Shown piece by piece: positions 43,647-51,967 of a stretch of DNA of 64,000 nt. Every line of letters begins with the position of its first letter. The first letter of the stretch is position 1. The notes beneath the pieces are model-generated. The model saw only the letters and a list, made by a program, of their open reading frames with translations. It was not told the origin of the DNA and did not search any database. Origin of the DNA: CAYWXV01 sp964462535 (GTDB taxonomy: Bacteria > Bacteroidota > Ignavibacteria > OLB7); NCBI GenBank assembly GCA_964462535.1, contig CAYWXV010000016.1, forward strand, positions 11,995 to 75,994. Direction: 5' to 3'. Both the position numbers and the translations under genes were made by a program.

Positions 43647-43865
43647 GGTAGGGTTGGAGCTAACGGTTGACGACGACGGTGCAGCAACGGAGAAACAACA
43701 AAATGCCCCCCTCACGACCTCGGCGACGGGCCGCGCGCCGGCCCCCCTGTCGACGGGCGTGATCGCTGCTGGGCGGAAGAAGGTGTTGAAATGCGAGCCG
43801 TTGTAGTGGGCGAACATACGGAAAGTCCCGGAATCGCAAACCGGAACCACCGTGACGAGTAGAAA

Positions 43866-43909
43866 CGAAAAACGCCCGGAATTTCGCTGAATAGCGTGGT
43901 TCCGGGCGC
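43866..43909 (-). terminator. Rho-independent terminator after the 2TM gene
   Basis: On the minus strand, CGCCCGGAA pairs with TTCCGGGCG and is followed at once by TTTTTCGTTT. It lies about 18-60 bp after the 43927 stop. Confidence 0.8.
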
Positions 43910-43926
43910 GCAGAGCCGAGTGGGAG

Positions 43927-44490
43927 TCAGCCGATCTCGATCCGCTTGTCGCCGTGTTCGATGATTATCTTCTTGGCCTTGCTGTCGAGCGTCAGACTCT
44001 TCCGAACGCCGCGAGAGCGGATGTTCTCCGCTTCCAGGCGTCGCCGCTTCCTGTCCTCTTTCTCGAGAATTTTCAAGGCCCCTCGCTCGATATCCTTCTC
44101 TTTCGGGAAGAATGTCTCGGCTGCATCGAAATAGAGCCCAATTCCCCACCCCATCAGCACCCAGTAGAACCACGTCCCGCCGGTAAGAAACAGGTCAAGA
44201 GCAATGAGGAAGAGGTTGACAACGACGTAACTCCGCAGGTGCTCTCGGAATTTCTGTTTCCGTTGGGCGATGTAGGCCGCTCGCGCGTGTTCGACGTCTG
44301 ATACTCTCTCGTACTCGCCAATGGCGGCGTCGAGTTGTGCCGGATCGATCCCCAGCTCCCGGGCCGTGTCCTGCAGGTCTGTGTACGACACCGTGGAAGA
44401 CGCACCTGCACCCTGACGCTCGATCGCCCTGCGGAGAATCGCATTGACCTGATCGGGAGTAAATCGTATGGACGAATCGTCTGAAGACAT
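43927..44490 (-). CDS. 2TM-domain protein
   Basis: 187 residues. A helical N-terminus (FTPDQVNAILRRAIERQ ... DTARELGIDPAQLDAAI, like a short coiled segment) is followed by a 2TM unit: FREHLRSYVVVNLFLIALDLFLTGGTWFYWVLMGWGIGLYFDA, whose W.GI.L..H/D pattern is typical of PF13239. A charged C-terminal tail follows. Such domains occur next to histidine kinases or alone; the function is unknown. The gene ends at a strong terminator, so it is a separate transcript from pyrG. Confidence 0.75.
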   Translation of the reverse strand: MSSDDSSIRFTPDQVNAILRRAIERQGAGASSTVSYTDLQDTARELGIDPAQLDAAIGEYERVSDVEHARAAYIAQRKQKFREHLRSYVVVNLFLIALDLFLTGGTWFYWVLMGWGIGLYFDAAETFFPKEKDIERGALKILEKEDRKRRRLEAENIRSRGVRKSLTLDSKAKKIIIEHGDKRIEIG

Positions 44491-44590
44491 GTGCGTATTG
44501 AATCCGTTCGCGGCGATGCCGCTTTTGCATCAGGAGAATCGTGGGAATGACGGGCGGAGACGGAGGATGGGTCCCGTTGTTTCACCGGAC

Positions 44591-45247
44591 CTACCCACGC
44601 TTCACGCCGGGGATCGCGTAGATATCCTTCAGGAACTCAAGTCGGTCCGATCCCTCTCCGATAAACGTGAACTCGGCCGTCGGCGGAATCTCGTTGCCAT
44701 CGACGGAGAGGCCCTGGATCGAATCCTCGTGTGCATGCAGGACACCAAGAAACCGTCGGAGCGTGTCTGGATCCGAATCGAGGACGAAAATCATCTTCTT
44801 GCCACGACGACGGTGAATGTAGTTCTCAAGCCGTCGTAGCGCAAGGATCATTATCACTATGAACACCGAGATGGCGATGGCGCTAAGAAAGTAGCCGGCC
44901 CCGATCATCAATCCGAGTGCGGAGAGCATCCAGATCATGGCCGCCGTGGTGACCCCCTTGATACCCCCCTTGTTGTGCAGAATGACTCCTGCACCAAGGA
45001 ACCCGACCCCGGTGATGATCTGGGCAGCGATTCGTGTCCCATCCCCTCCATACTTCAAACCCAGGTCGATGCTCATGATTGTGAAGAGCGTGGAGCCGGC
45101 GCAGACCAGAATGCTGGTCCGCAGTCCTGCCGGCTTGCCGGTGGTCTCCCGCTCCATTCCTATCGCCCCGCCGCACAGGACGGCAACCAGGAATTTCAGG
45201 GCAATGTCCGGTCCCTGACGGAGAAGTTGGTCAAAGGTCTCAAGCAC
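44591..45247 (-). CDS. MgtC/SapB-family membrane protein
   Basis: 218 residues. The N-terminal domain has four to five helices with ALKFLVAVLCGGAIGMERE and TSILVCAGSTLFTIMS, both typical of MgtC. A soluble C-terminal domain follows (VLDSDPDTLRRFLGVLHAHEDSIQGLSVDG). In other bacteria MgtC proteins affect Mg2+ homeostasis and ATP-synthase activity under stress. An MgtA-type pump is encoded 27 kb away in the same window, but the genes are not linked. Confidence 0.88.
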   Translation of the reverse strand: MLETFDQLLRQGPDIALKFLVAVLCGGAIGMERETTGKPAGLRTSILVCAGSTLFTIMSIDLGLKYGGDGTRIAAQIITGVGFLGAGVILHNKGGIKGVTTAAMIWMLSALGLMIGAGYFLSAIAISVFIVIMILALRRLENYIHRRRGKKMIFVLDSDPDTLRRFLGVLHAHEDSIQGLSVDGNEIPPTAEFTFIGEGSDRLEFLKDIYAIPGVKRG

Positions 45248-45463
45248 GAATCGTCGAGCAGAAGTGGGACAATCGCGGATTTGGGGGGAGACTGGGCGCG
45301 CCGTTCGCGAGGACGTTGGAGCGACAGGTGACTCATGGGACGTTGGGGTATGCGTCTAGCGCAGCTATGCAACCTGTCGCACGAACACCGGCCCTCTACT
45401 CATCGTGCGAAAAATAGACAAATAGCTTAGCTTCGCTCACCGTTCACGGAACACACAACCCCG

Positions 45464-47182
45464 ATGGGATCCTGCGTGCGTCTCCGCTACCTTCTTCCTC
45501 TTCTTCTCTTCATTCCGCTGGTCGATGGCTGCTTCCCAAAGCTCTATCTACCGGAGCGTTCACGTCTGGAATGTCCCGAGCCCGTAATCGTCTGCCGACC
45601 AGGACGAACAAACGAGGTGACAATCGACACGTCGTCAGCGATCGGGCTTCCATCGTCCCATTACTTGACGATCACGCGCGTCGAAGGTCTCGATACCCGT
45701 GTCGATGAAATGGGAGTGCATTTTCAGGTTGGGGGACGCGGAGGGGATCGCTCGCATCGTCTCCCCGGTGATGCGTGGGCCACGATTCGATCTGAGCGGC
45801 GGCGATCGCCTGCCGCTGATCGAATAGCCGAGGTTTCTTTCAAACAGATTGACGAGGCGACAGTACAGGGCAACCTGACGATGCGTGGTGTTTCGGGACC
45901 CGTTGGAACACCCACGCGGAGTGGGTCGGGCGATACCGTCTACTATGGATCTCGAGGGACCGGAACCGTCTCCGGCGATTACGATCTCTTCATGGGAACC
46001 CATCAGCAGGGGGCGGGTGTCGTTGCCTCGCGTCGTGTGCGCGAATCAGCAGTCGTTCCGTGGGATGGACAGCCTGCCCTGTCGCCAGATGGAAGGACAC
46101 TCTACTTCGCCAGCGACCGGAAGGGGAGTCTGGGAGGTGTAGACATCTGGATGTGTTCGATGAGTAGAGATGGCGCCTGGGGAGAGCCGATCAACTGTGG
46201 GCCGGGGGTCAACTCGCAGTGCGACGAGCTTACGCCATGGGTTTCAGGGGACGGGAAGTGGCTCTATTTCTCGTCCTCCGGTCATTCAACCGTCGGCGGC
46301 TACGATCTCTTCCGCTCGCGCATTCTCTCGCCGGGCCAACTTGGGAACGCTCAGAACCTGGGGCGACCCATCAACACCGTGGCGGACGAACTCTCCCCCT
46401 CCGCGCCATCTAGTGCCGATCCCGACACACTCCTCTACTATAGCTCCGACCAGCCGGGGTCACAACTCTTCGACATTTACGTTCTCCACCGGCTTCCGAG
46501 AAAGGGGGGTGGTACGCGCCCACGTGAACGGCGCGATGTAACGTTGACCGGTACCGTGATCGGTCCCGACGGCCGTCCCGTTGACAGTGCGCTTGTCACG
46601 GTCAATGGTGGCGACCCCCCGAAGAGCGACTCAACGATCACCGATGTCACGGGACGCTATCGCATCCCGGTGAAGGAAGGGTACAGTTACGAGGTGATTG
46701 CCGGTTCACCGGGGACGTTGTACATGCGTGAGATCGTCCGGATACCCATAACCGACGGGCGTACGTCGATCGAGCACGACATCACGCTCCCCGATACCGT
46801 CACATTCCGCGTCAACTTCCCCTTCAACAACGCGACCGATCCCTACGAATTCACGCTCGATGATCGCGGGCTCCCCAGCGACCTCCGCTGGATTGACATG
46901 ATAGATCAGGCAGCGAACTTTCTTCGCCGCATGAACGGTTCGTCGAATCGTTTCGAGATCGTCGGACATACCGATCCCGTCGGATCAGATCCCTTCAACA
47001 TCGATCTTGGCCGTCGCCGCGCGGAGTTCATCAAACGAGAGCTGGTCAAGCGGGGCGTCTCAGCGGAGAACCTATTGGTCAGATCGGAGGGAGAGGGGCG
47101 TCCTCTGCTCCAGATGGAGGGGGAATTGCGCGACACCTATCACGCCCGGCTCCGACGCGTGGAACTCGTCAGAAAGAAGTGA
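45464..47182 (+). CDS. PorE-like OmpA lipoprotein with PD40 propeller
   Basis: 572 residues. Lipobox LVDGC (Cys23), PD40/WD40-like blades (ALSPDGRTLYFASDRKGSLGG, WVSGDGKWLYFSSSGHSTVGGYDLF), a carboxypeptidase-regulatory-like domain (TLTGTVIGPDGRPVDSALVTVNG ... DVTGRYRIPV), and an OmpA domain (NFPFNNATDPY ... VGHTDPVGSDPFNIDLGRRRAEF). This order (propeller, CRD, OmpA) matches PorE, the T9SS-associated component that anchors the system to peptidoglycan. The N-terminal TPR part of canonical PorE is not obvious. It is 18 bp upstream of the next lipoprotein gene. The 216-bp upstream interval holds the divergent mgtC promoter as well. Confidence 0.8.
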   Translation: MGSCVRLRYLLPLLLFIPLVDGCFPKLYLPERSRLECPEPVIVCRPGRTNEVTIDTSSAIGLPSSHYLTITRVEGLDTRVDEMGVHFQVGGRGGDRSHRLPGDAWATIRSERRRSPAADRIAEVSFKQIDEATVQGNLTMRGVSGPVGTPTRSGSGDTVYYGSRGTGTVSGDYDLFMGTHQQGAGVVASRRVRESAVVPWDGQPALSPDGRTLYFASDRKGSLGGVDIWMCSMSRDGAWGEPINCGPGVNSQCDELTPWVSGDGKWLYFSSSGHSTVGGYDLFRSRILSPGQLGNAQNLGRPINTVADELSPSAPSSADPDTLLYYSSDQPGSQLFDIYVLHRLPRKGGGTRPRERRDVTLTGTVIGPDGRPVDSALVTVNGGDPPKSDSTITDVTGRYRIPVKEGYSYEVIAGSPGTLYMREIVRIPITDGRTSIEHDITLPDTVTFRVNFPFNNATDPYEFTLDDRGLPSDLRWIDMIDQAANFLRRMNGSSNRFEIVGHTDPVGSDPFNIDLGRRRAEFIKRELVKRGVSAENLLVRSEGEGRPLLQMEGELRDTYHARLRRVELVRKK

Positions 47183-47200
47183 GAAGGAACACCAGAACTC

Positions 47201-48616
47201 ATGAACCGATTTCGACATACTTCGCTTCTCGTTCTCCTGATCCTTTCCGCAGTCGTTGCGCTGCCGGGATGCTTCAGCATCACTCGCATCGAGAGCGATC
47301 TTTACACGATCACCGAACGGGACACGACGATCCGTGAGGATGTGAAGAACGTACCCGGCGAGCGTGACAACGGGACGATATACCCATCACCCAGGACGAT
47401 CGACATCAATCGCCGCTACGTGCAGCGCGATTCCGTCGTCAACCGGTTCTACCCAAACTTCCTCCGCGCTGGCGGGATTGAGGTTGCAGGGTTCATTTCC
47501 CCCGGCACGTCGACCGAGGGGCGCGGCAACGGACTGTTCGGTCTCTATCAGCTCTTTTCTCTGAAGTCCCCGGACAGTACGAAGCTGATGGGGGCGAATA
47601 TGTACAGGCTGATGCCGTACGAGGTCTACCTTCCTCTGTTCGACGACGACAACTGGACGTTGGGTACCGCCGCATACGAGCTCTTCACGTACCAGAAGGA
47701 CTCAAGCTCGAGTCTGGATGCGGGTGAAAGTTTGAGCGGGTTGTTCCCCATTTACATCCGCAGAAGATTCTTCCTGCGGGACGTCCCGCCATTCGTGATG
47801 ATCGTCCCATTCATCGGCGTCGGCTACGTCCCTTCGACGTATGTCAACCTCGGCGCGACGTTCGACGTGGGGTCGTACGGCGGAATGAACATTCGCGCCT
47901 ATGCTGGGTACATCACAGGAACCGACTGGCTTTCCGCGCGAGACGACCCTAGAAAGGATTTCTCGCTCGACTTTCCGTATGTCGGTCTCGGGGTCTCCGG
48001 GCTCGACTTCGTCAACACGGTTCCGGAGCTCTATATCGAATGGAAGGACCACAAGCATTCGGCCATTGAAGTTTCGGCGCTCAATTTCTACCTCGTCTCG
48101 TCCAGCAAGAAGAACCCGACGTCGTTCTTCAATCAGAAGAACGCCGACACTGCATCGCCCTTCCCGACCGGGACGGTGCTGTCGGTCGCCTCGGCCCATT
48201 ACCCGATTCCAATTGCCGACACAAATTTCTTCGTCGGGACATCACTGTTCAATCTGATGGGGCTGGCCAAGGAAGAAGTGGCGTATGGATTCCTTCCAAT
48301 CCGATTTGGATATCGGAGAGCGTTGATTGGAGAGGATCTGAACGCGATGATCTTCGGCGAACTGAACTACTTCCCCCAGACAGCCATCCATCTTGGACTG
48401 CGAGGTTCGTTGAAGATCTACAACTGGGTAACATTCAACGCCGTGGCAGGCTATGTCAGCGCTTCGGCGAACGACGATGTTGGTGAGGGGCTTCGAGACT
48501 TCCTTGCCCCCGAGTCGTTTTCCAGCTTCTACTTTGGTGTCGGCTTCGGATTTGGTGATGTCTTTCAATCACTGGAGACAGTCAGGAAGCCGTTCCTTGG
48601 TGGTAGCGGGAAGTAG
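47201..48616 (+). CDS. Outer-membrane lipoprotein of unknown function
   Basis: 471 residues. Signal peptide with lipobox ALPGC (Cys24). The body alternates short hydrophobic strands with loops, and contains several beta-hairpin-like segments (VPFIGVGYVPSTYVNLGATFDVGSYGGMNIRAYAGY; FFVGTSLFNLMG). It ends with a strand-like SSFYFGVGFGFGDVF. A barrel is possible but would be unusual in combination with the N-terminal lipid anchor. It is cotranscribed with the PorE-like gene. No T9SS domain was seen. Confidence 0.65.
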   Translation: MNRFRHTSLLVLLILSAVVALPGCFSITRIESDLYTITERDTTIREDVKNVPGERDNGTIYPSPRTIDINRRYVQRDSVVNRFYPNFLRAGGIEVAGFISPGTSTEGRGNGLFGLYQLFSLKSPDSTKLMGANMYRLMPYEVYLPLFDDDNWTLGTAAYELFTYQKDSSSSLDAGESLSGLFPIYIRRRFFLRDVPPFVMIVPFIGVGYVPSTYVNLGATFDVGSYGGMNIRAYAGYITGTDWLSARDDPRKDFSLDFPYVGLGVSGLDFVNTVPELYIEWKDHKHSAIEVSALNFYLVSSSKKNPTSFFNQKNADTASPFPTGTVLSVASAHYPIPIADTNFFVGTSLFNLMGLAKEEVAYGFLPIRFGYRRALIGEDLNAMIFGELNYFPQTAIHLGLRGSLKIYNWVTFNAVAGYVSASANDDVGEGLRDFLAPESFSSFYFGVGFGFGDVFQSLETVRKPFLGGSGK

Positions 48617-48618
48617 GC

Positions 48619-48757
48619 GGGAGCAAGGATGAAGGAGCAAGGATGAAGGATGAAGGANNNNNNNNNNNNNNNNNNNNNNNNNNNNNNNNNNNNNNNNNNN
48701 NNNNNNNNNNNNNNNNNNNNNNNNNNNNNNNNNNNNNNNNNNNNNNNNNNNNNNNNN
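48619..48757. repeat. GGATGAA-type short tandem repeat running into a 100-N gap
   Basis: The sequence before the gap repeats GGAGCAAGGATGAA and GGATGAA units (48619-48657), then 100 N (48658-48757). A similar GGATGA stretch occurs at 41663-41681. Such tracts typically break short-read assemblies, so the true length is unknown. Confidence 0.7.
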
Positions 48758-48838
48758 TCGATGGGAACTGGACGAATCCGATAATGTGCTCGTTCACCGA
48801 GCAACTAACGTCCGCTGCGGCGGACATCTAACAAGCCA

Positions 48839-49390
48839 ATGCGTCTGATTCTACTCATACTCCTTCCGCTTCTCTTTTCCGCCTGCATCAGGGATCGGAT
48901 AGACATCTTCGTTGGCGGGGATTACTACAACGGAAAGATTCTGTCGGATCCATCCACGGTAGAGGTGCGAGGAGCATCGATCCGGTTGAAGCCCGGCGCT
49001 CGAATCGCAATCAAGACGGGATTAACGACCCAGTGGCTGGGACAGTACGAAATGACAATCGTGGATGGGTCGGGTCTGAACGCCTATGTAAGGACGGTGT
49101 CCCACAAGTTCACTGGCGACTCAGGTGTGCGATTCCGATGGGCAACCGACGGTTGCTCGATCCGCTCCAGCACAGGGCGAGAGGTTGCTGTTCCGGTCAA
49201 CGCGGAACTCGATAGACAGATCCTCTCCTTCTACAATGAGGCCGATCTGATGACAATCTCGATTGGATGCACCAAACTGTACGAGGAGAAGTCGAAACTT
49301 CCCGCCACCGAGTACGTGATCCTCGAGACCCTTCCCAACAGCACCGTCGACATCACGTCGATCGCCTATTTCAACACGGACGTTGAGTAG
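48839..49390 (+). CDS. Small lipoprotein of unknown function
   Basis: 183 residues. Signal peptide with lipobox LFSAC (Cys16). The mature part is beta-like with two further cysteines (DGCSIRSS and IGCTKLYEE) and no known motif. It follows the gap; two small hairpins lie upstream (GCTCG-TTCAC-CGAGC at 48788 and GTCCGC-TGCG-GCGGAC at 48810). Confidence 0.65.
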   Translation: MRLILLILLPLLFSACIRDRIDIFVGGDYYNGKILSDPSTVEVRGASIRLKPGARIAIKTGLTTQWLGQYEMTIVDGSGLNAYVRTVSHKFTGDSGVRFRWATDGCSIRSSTGREVAVPVNAELDRQILSFYNEADLMTISIGCTKLYEEKSKLPATEYVILETLPNSTVDITSIAYFNTDVE

Positions 49391-49532
49391 GTGTTGGCTG
49401 GAGCGAGTCTGGAGAGTTATCGGTCGACCGTTGGCTGTTGAGGTTCATGGACTCCGAGCGTAACCGCGGCCCTGAGCCAGCGATGTGACCACGGACAACT
49501 GCCAACAATCAACCCGTTACCACTACGATCCT

Positions 49533-50525
49533 ATGAGCAGCGATACCGAAATGTCAATCCGCCGCGGACCGATGGAGTTCGGAGAGATACTGGGCGGCGC
49601 GTTCAAACTAACGGGGCGAACATTCGGGAGCGCGGGAGTGGTGACCGTCATCGCCATCCTCCTCTTCTCCGTCGTGATTGCCTACACCACGCAGAATTAC
49701 CTGAGTGCGGTCGGAGCCTCGTTCTCCGCTGCGTCAGGAATCAATCCCGAGAAGGACTCCCAGGCCTTTCAGAACGCGATGACACCGATGATCGGTCCGA
49801 TGATCACCTCTGTCGGTGTCCAGTTCCTCTATCTCCTGATCATCGTCTTCACCCAGGTCTTGGTCGCGCTTGCGGGGTGGTATGCAGCACACAACGAGAA
49901 GATCGGCGTGGGTGGTCTGTTCAGTTTGGCGTTCAAACGTTCGTACTGGATGGCCGCCATTCAGACTATCATGCTCGCGATATTCTTCATTGTTGTGATG
50001 ATGGGCCTTGCCATAGTCGTGGCCATTCTGGCTCGATTCACCGGTGACGTCGCAACCACTGCCCTGATGCCGCTGTTGTACGTGGCTATCATTTGGTTCC
50101 TGGTTAAGACTGTCACACGCCTGCAGTTGATCGCTATCGAAGATCGTGGACCGTGGCAGGGTTTGATGGCCAGCCTCACGCTGTCGAAAGGGAACTGGTG
50201 GAGGAGTTTTGCCGCCGTGCTGGTCCCCACGGTTGTCATGGGGGCGGTGACCATTCTGTCAAGCATCCTGATGATGGGCGGAAAGGGACTCTTCGATATG
50301 CCGATGGGCATGAATGCAGGGCCGAGCGCCGCTACCGAGAACTATGCGCTCCTTGGAGCAAAGATGAAGGAGATGGCGAACGCGCTGACGTTACCCTTCT
50401 TTCTTGTCAGCGGGTTCATAATGTCGATCTACCTCGTCTACCTCACGCACGTTACCACGCTCCTCTACATCGATCTGAAGGGGCGTCGCGGAGACTTTGA
50501 CGCTATCGAAGAGGTTGACGGTTAG
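49533..50525 (+). CDS. Polytopic membrane protein of unknown function
   Basis: 330 residues, about six to seven helices, with a short N-terminal amphipathic start (EFGEILGGAFKLTGRTFG) resembling the DUF-type glycerophosphoryl-diester-phosphodiesterase membrane domain proteins. I see no catalytic motif. ATG 49533 was chosen over an upstream GTG/ATG at 49485 because the extra residues are polar and unlike the family. Confidence 0.6.
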   Translation: MSSDTEMSIRRGPMEFGEILGGAFKLTGRTFGSAGVVTVIAILLFSVVIAYTTQNYLSAVGASFSAASGINPEKDSQAFQNAMTPMIGPMITSVGVQFLYLLIIVFTQVLVALAGWYAAHNEKIGVGGLFSLAFKRSYWMAAIQTIMLAIFFIVVMMGLAIVVAILARFTGDVATTALMPLLYVAIIWFLVKTVTRLQLIAIEDRGPWQGLMASLTLSKGNWWRSFAAVLVPTVVMGAVTILSSILMMGGKGLFDMPMGMNAGPSAATENYALLGAKMKEMANALTLPFFLVSGFIMSIYLVYLTHVTTLLYIDLKGRRGDFDAIEEVDG

Positions 50526-50719
50526 AGCTGCGCTGTTGATCCCTCCAATACACCCTGGGCCCATAAACGGTCGACGCCTGGTGAACGACGACAACTAGGA
50601 ATGTCACAGGATGGATGGCATGTCGTCATACGGGAGTTCACTGCAAATACGATGAGCCGTCATGCGTCTCACTCACGACGTACATCGATAGTTCAGAGCT
50701 TTTCTTGAAGGAGCACATG

Positions 50720-51721
50720 ATGAATCCACGCCTGACCCTCATAGCGACGCTTACCGTTCTGACCATTTCGGGAGGCGCGGCACTCGCACAGCACAATTCC
50801 ACCTTTCCGTCCGCTGACCGTCCGGAGATCGTACGCCAGCTCGAGTCGGAAATCGGGGGCGCAGCCTTTGACTTCTGGACCCCCCGTCTGAACGACTACA
50901 AGAATCAGATCGATCAGGCGCTAACAACCGACGACCTGGCCGAGCTGAACCGACTCCGTGTTCGGTGGGCGATCATTATCGACGAGGGGATGCGTAACGC
51001 CCTCAGCGTTCGCAATGGTGACACCGCTTCCGTTCGGTTCGACGTCGAATCCATGGGACACATGCAGGAGGTGATGTCGATATACACTGCCGCGAAGAAG
51101 CTCTCGATGAGATACCGTCCGGACATGGATCGACTCTCCACCGACGTGTTGGATGACATCGTCGTTTTTGCCGGAGATATGGCCGACAGGGCCGATCGAT
51201 TTGTTGACGCCAATCGTGTTGCTTTCGAATCGAATCCGGATGCGAGTGGTATGCTCGAGAGGCGGGGTGATTTGAGCATGGCCGTCGAAAAGCTCCGCTC
51301 CGATAAGGGGCGTCAAGGACTGGCCTCCATCTACGCGTTCGCGATCGAGCCTATCGTCATGCTCTACGATGGTACCGACCTGAAGACGCTCCTCACTGGT
51401 GCAATGCCATCCGGGGTCACCGTAGGTGGCATGGAGATACCGGAAGCATCTGCTCTTCAGCAGAACGTTCCGAACCCGGCATCGACGACAACGTCGATCC
51501 ACTACACGCTCAGCACGCCGAGCGCGGCCACGGCGCTTCAGATCTTCAACAGCAATGGTGAACTTGTTGCCAGCTACGACCTGGGTTCGCGCGACGCAGG
51601 CGAATACGACGTCGCAGTGGATGTGACGCGATTCCCGTCCGGCTCTTTCGTCTATCGCCTTACCCACTCCACCGCAAAGGGACCGAGAGTGTACTCTAAG
51701 GTCATGCAGGTGGTTCGGTAA
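50720..51721 (+). CDS. T9SS cargo protein, unknown family, copy A
   Basis: 333 residues. The ATG at 50720 is best because AAGGAG ends six bases before it. Signal peptide (LIATLTVLTISGGAALAQ), then a helical domain with FDFWTPRLNDYKNQIDQAL and DDLAELNRLRVRWAIIIDEGM, which recurs in the next T9SS gene, and a T9SS type-A sorting domain from about residue 246 (VPNPASTTTSIHY ... ELVASYDLG ... FPSGSFVYRL). The function is unknown; the protein is surface-exposed or released. Confidence 0.75.
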   Translation: MNPRLTLIATLTVLTISGGAALAQHNSTFPSADRPEIVRQLESEIGGAAFDFWTPRLNDYKNQIDQALTTDDLAELNRLRVRWAIIIDEGMRNALSVRNGDTASVRFDVESMGHMQEVMSIYTAAKKLSMRYRPDMDRLSTDVLDDIVVFAGDMADRADRFVDANRVAFESNPDASGMLERRGDLSMAVEKLRSDKGRQGLASIYAFAIEPIVMLYDGTDLKTLLTGAMPSGVTVGGMEIPEASALQQNVPNPASTTTSIHYTLSTPSAATALQIFNSNGELVASYDLGSRDAGEYDVAVDVTRFPSGSFVYRLTHSTAKGPRVYSKVMQVVR

Positions 51722-51746
51722 CTCCGGGAAACCAGCGAATTGCCGC

Positions 51747-51778
51747 GAAACGCCCCCTCTCGAACGAGGGGGCGTTTC
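51747..51778 (+). terminator. Hairpin terminator after T9SS cargo copy A
   Basis: GAAACGCCCCCTC and GAGGGGGCGTTTC form a perfect 13-bp stem with a six-base loop, starting 26 bases after the stop. The T-run is short (GTTTCGTTGG), but the stem is very strong. Confidence 0.7.
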
Positions 51779-51967
51779 GTTGGATGCTCTGGACGAAGCG
51801 AGCGACGCGGGGAATGCTGCGTGCGTCAAATGCAGTCATCCGGATTGCTATCTTCATGAGCCAGATGTGCATGACGTCGAGCGGTCAGCGAAGTACCACT
51901 CCGTTTGCTTGTGACCCGGAATCTGACAACAGTGAACAACCCATATTCAACTCTGATCTTTTCGACC

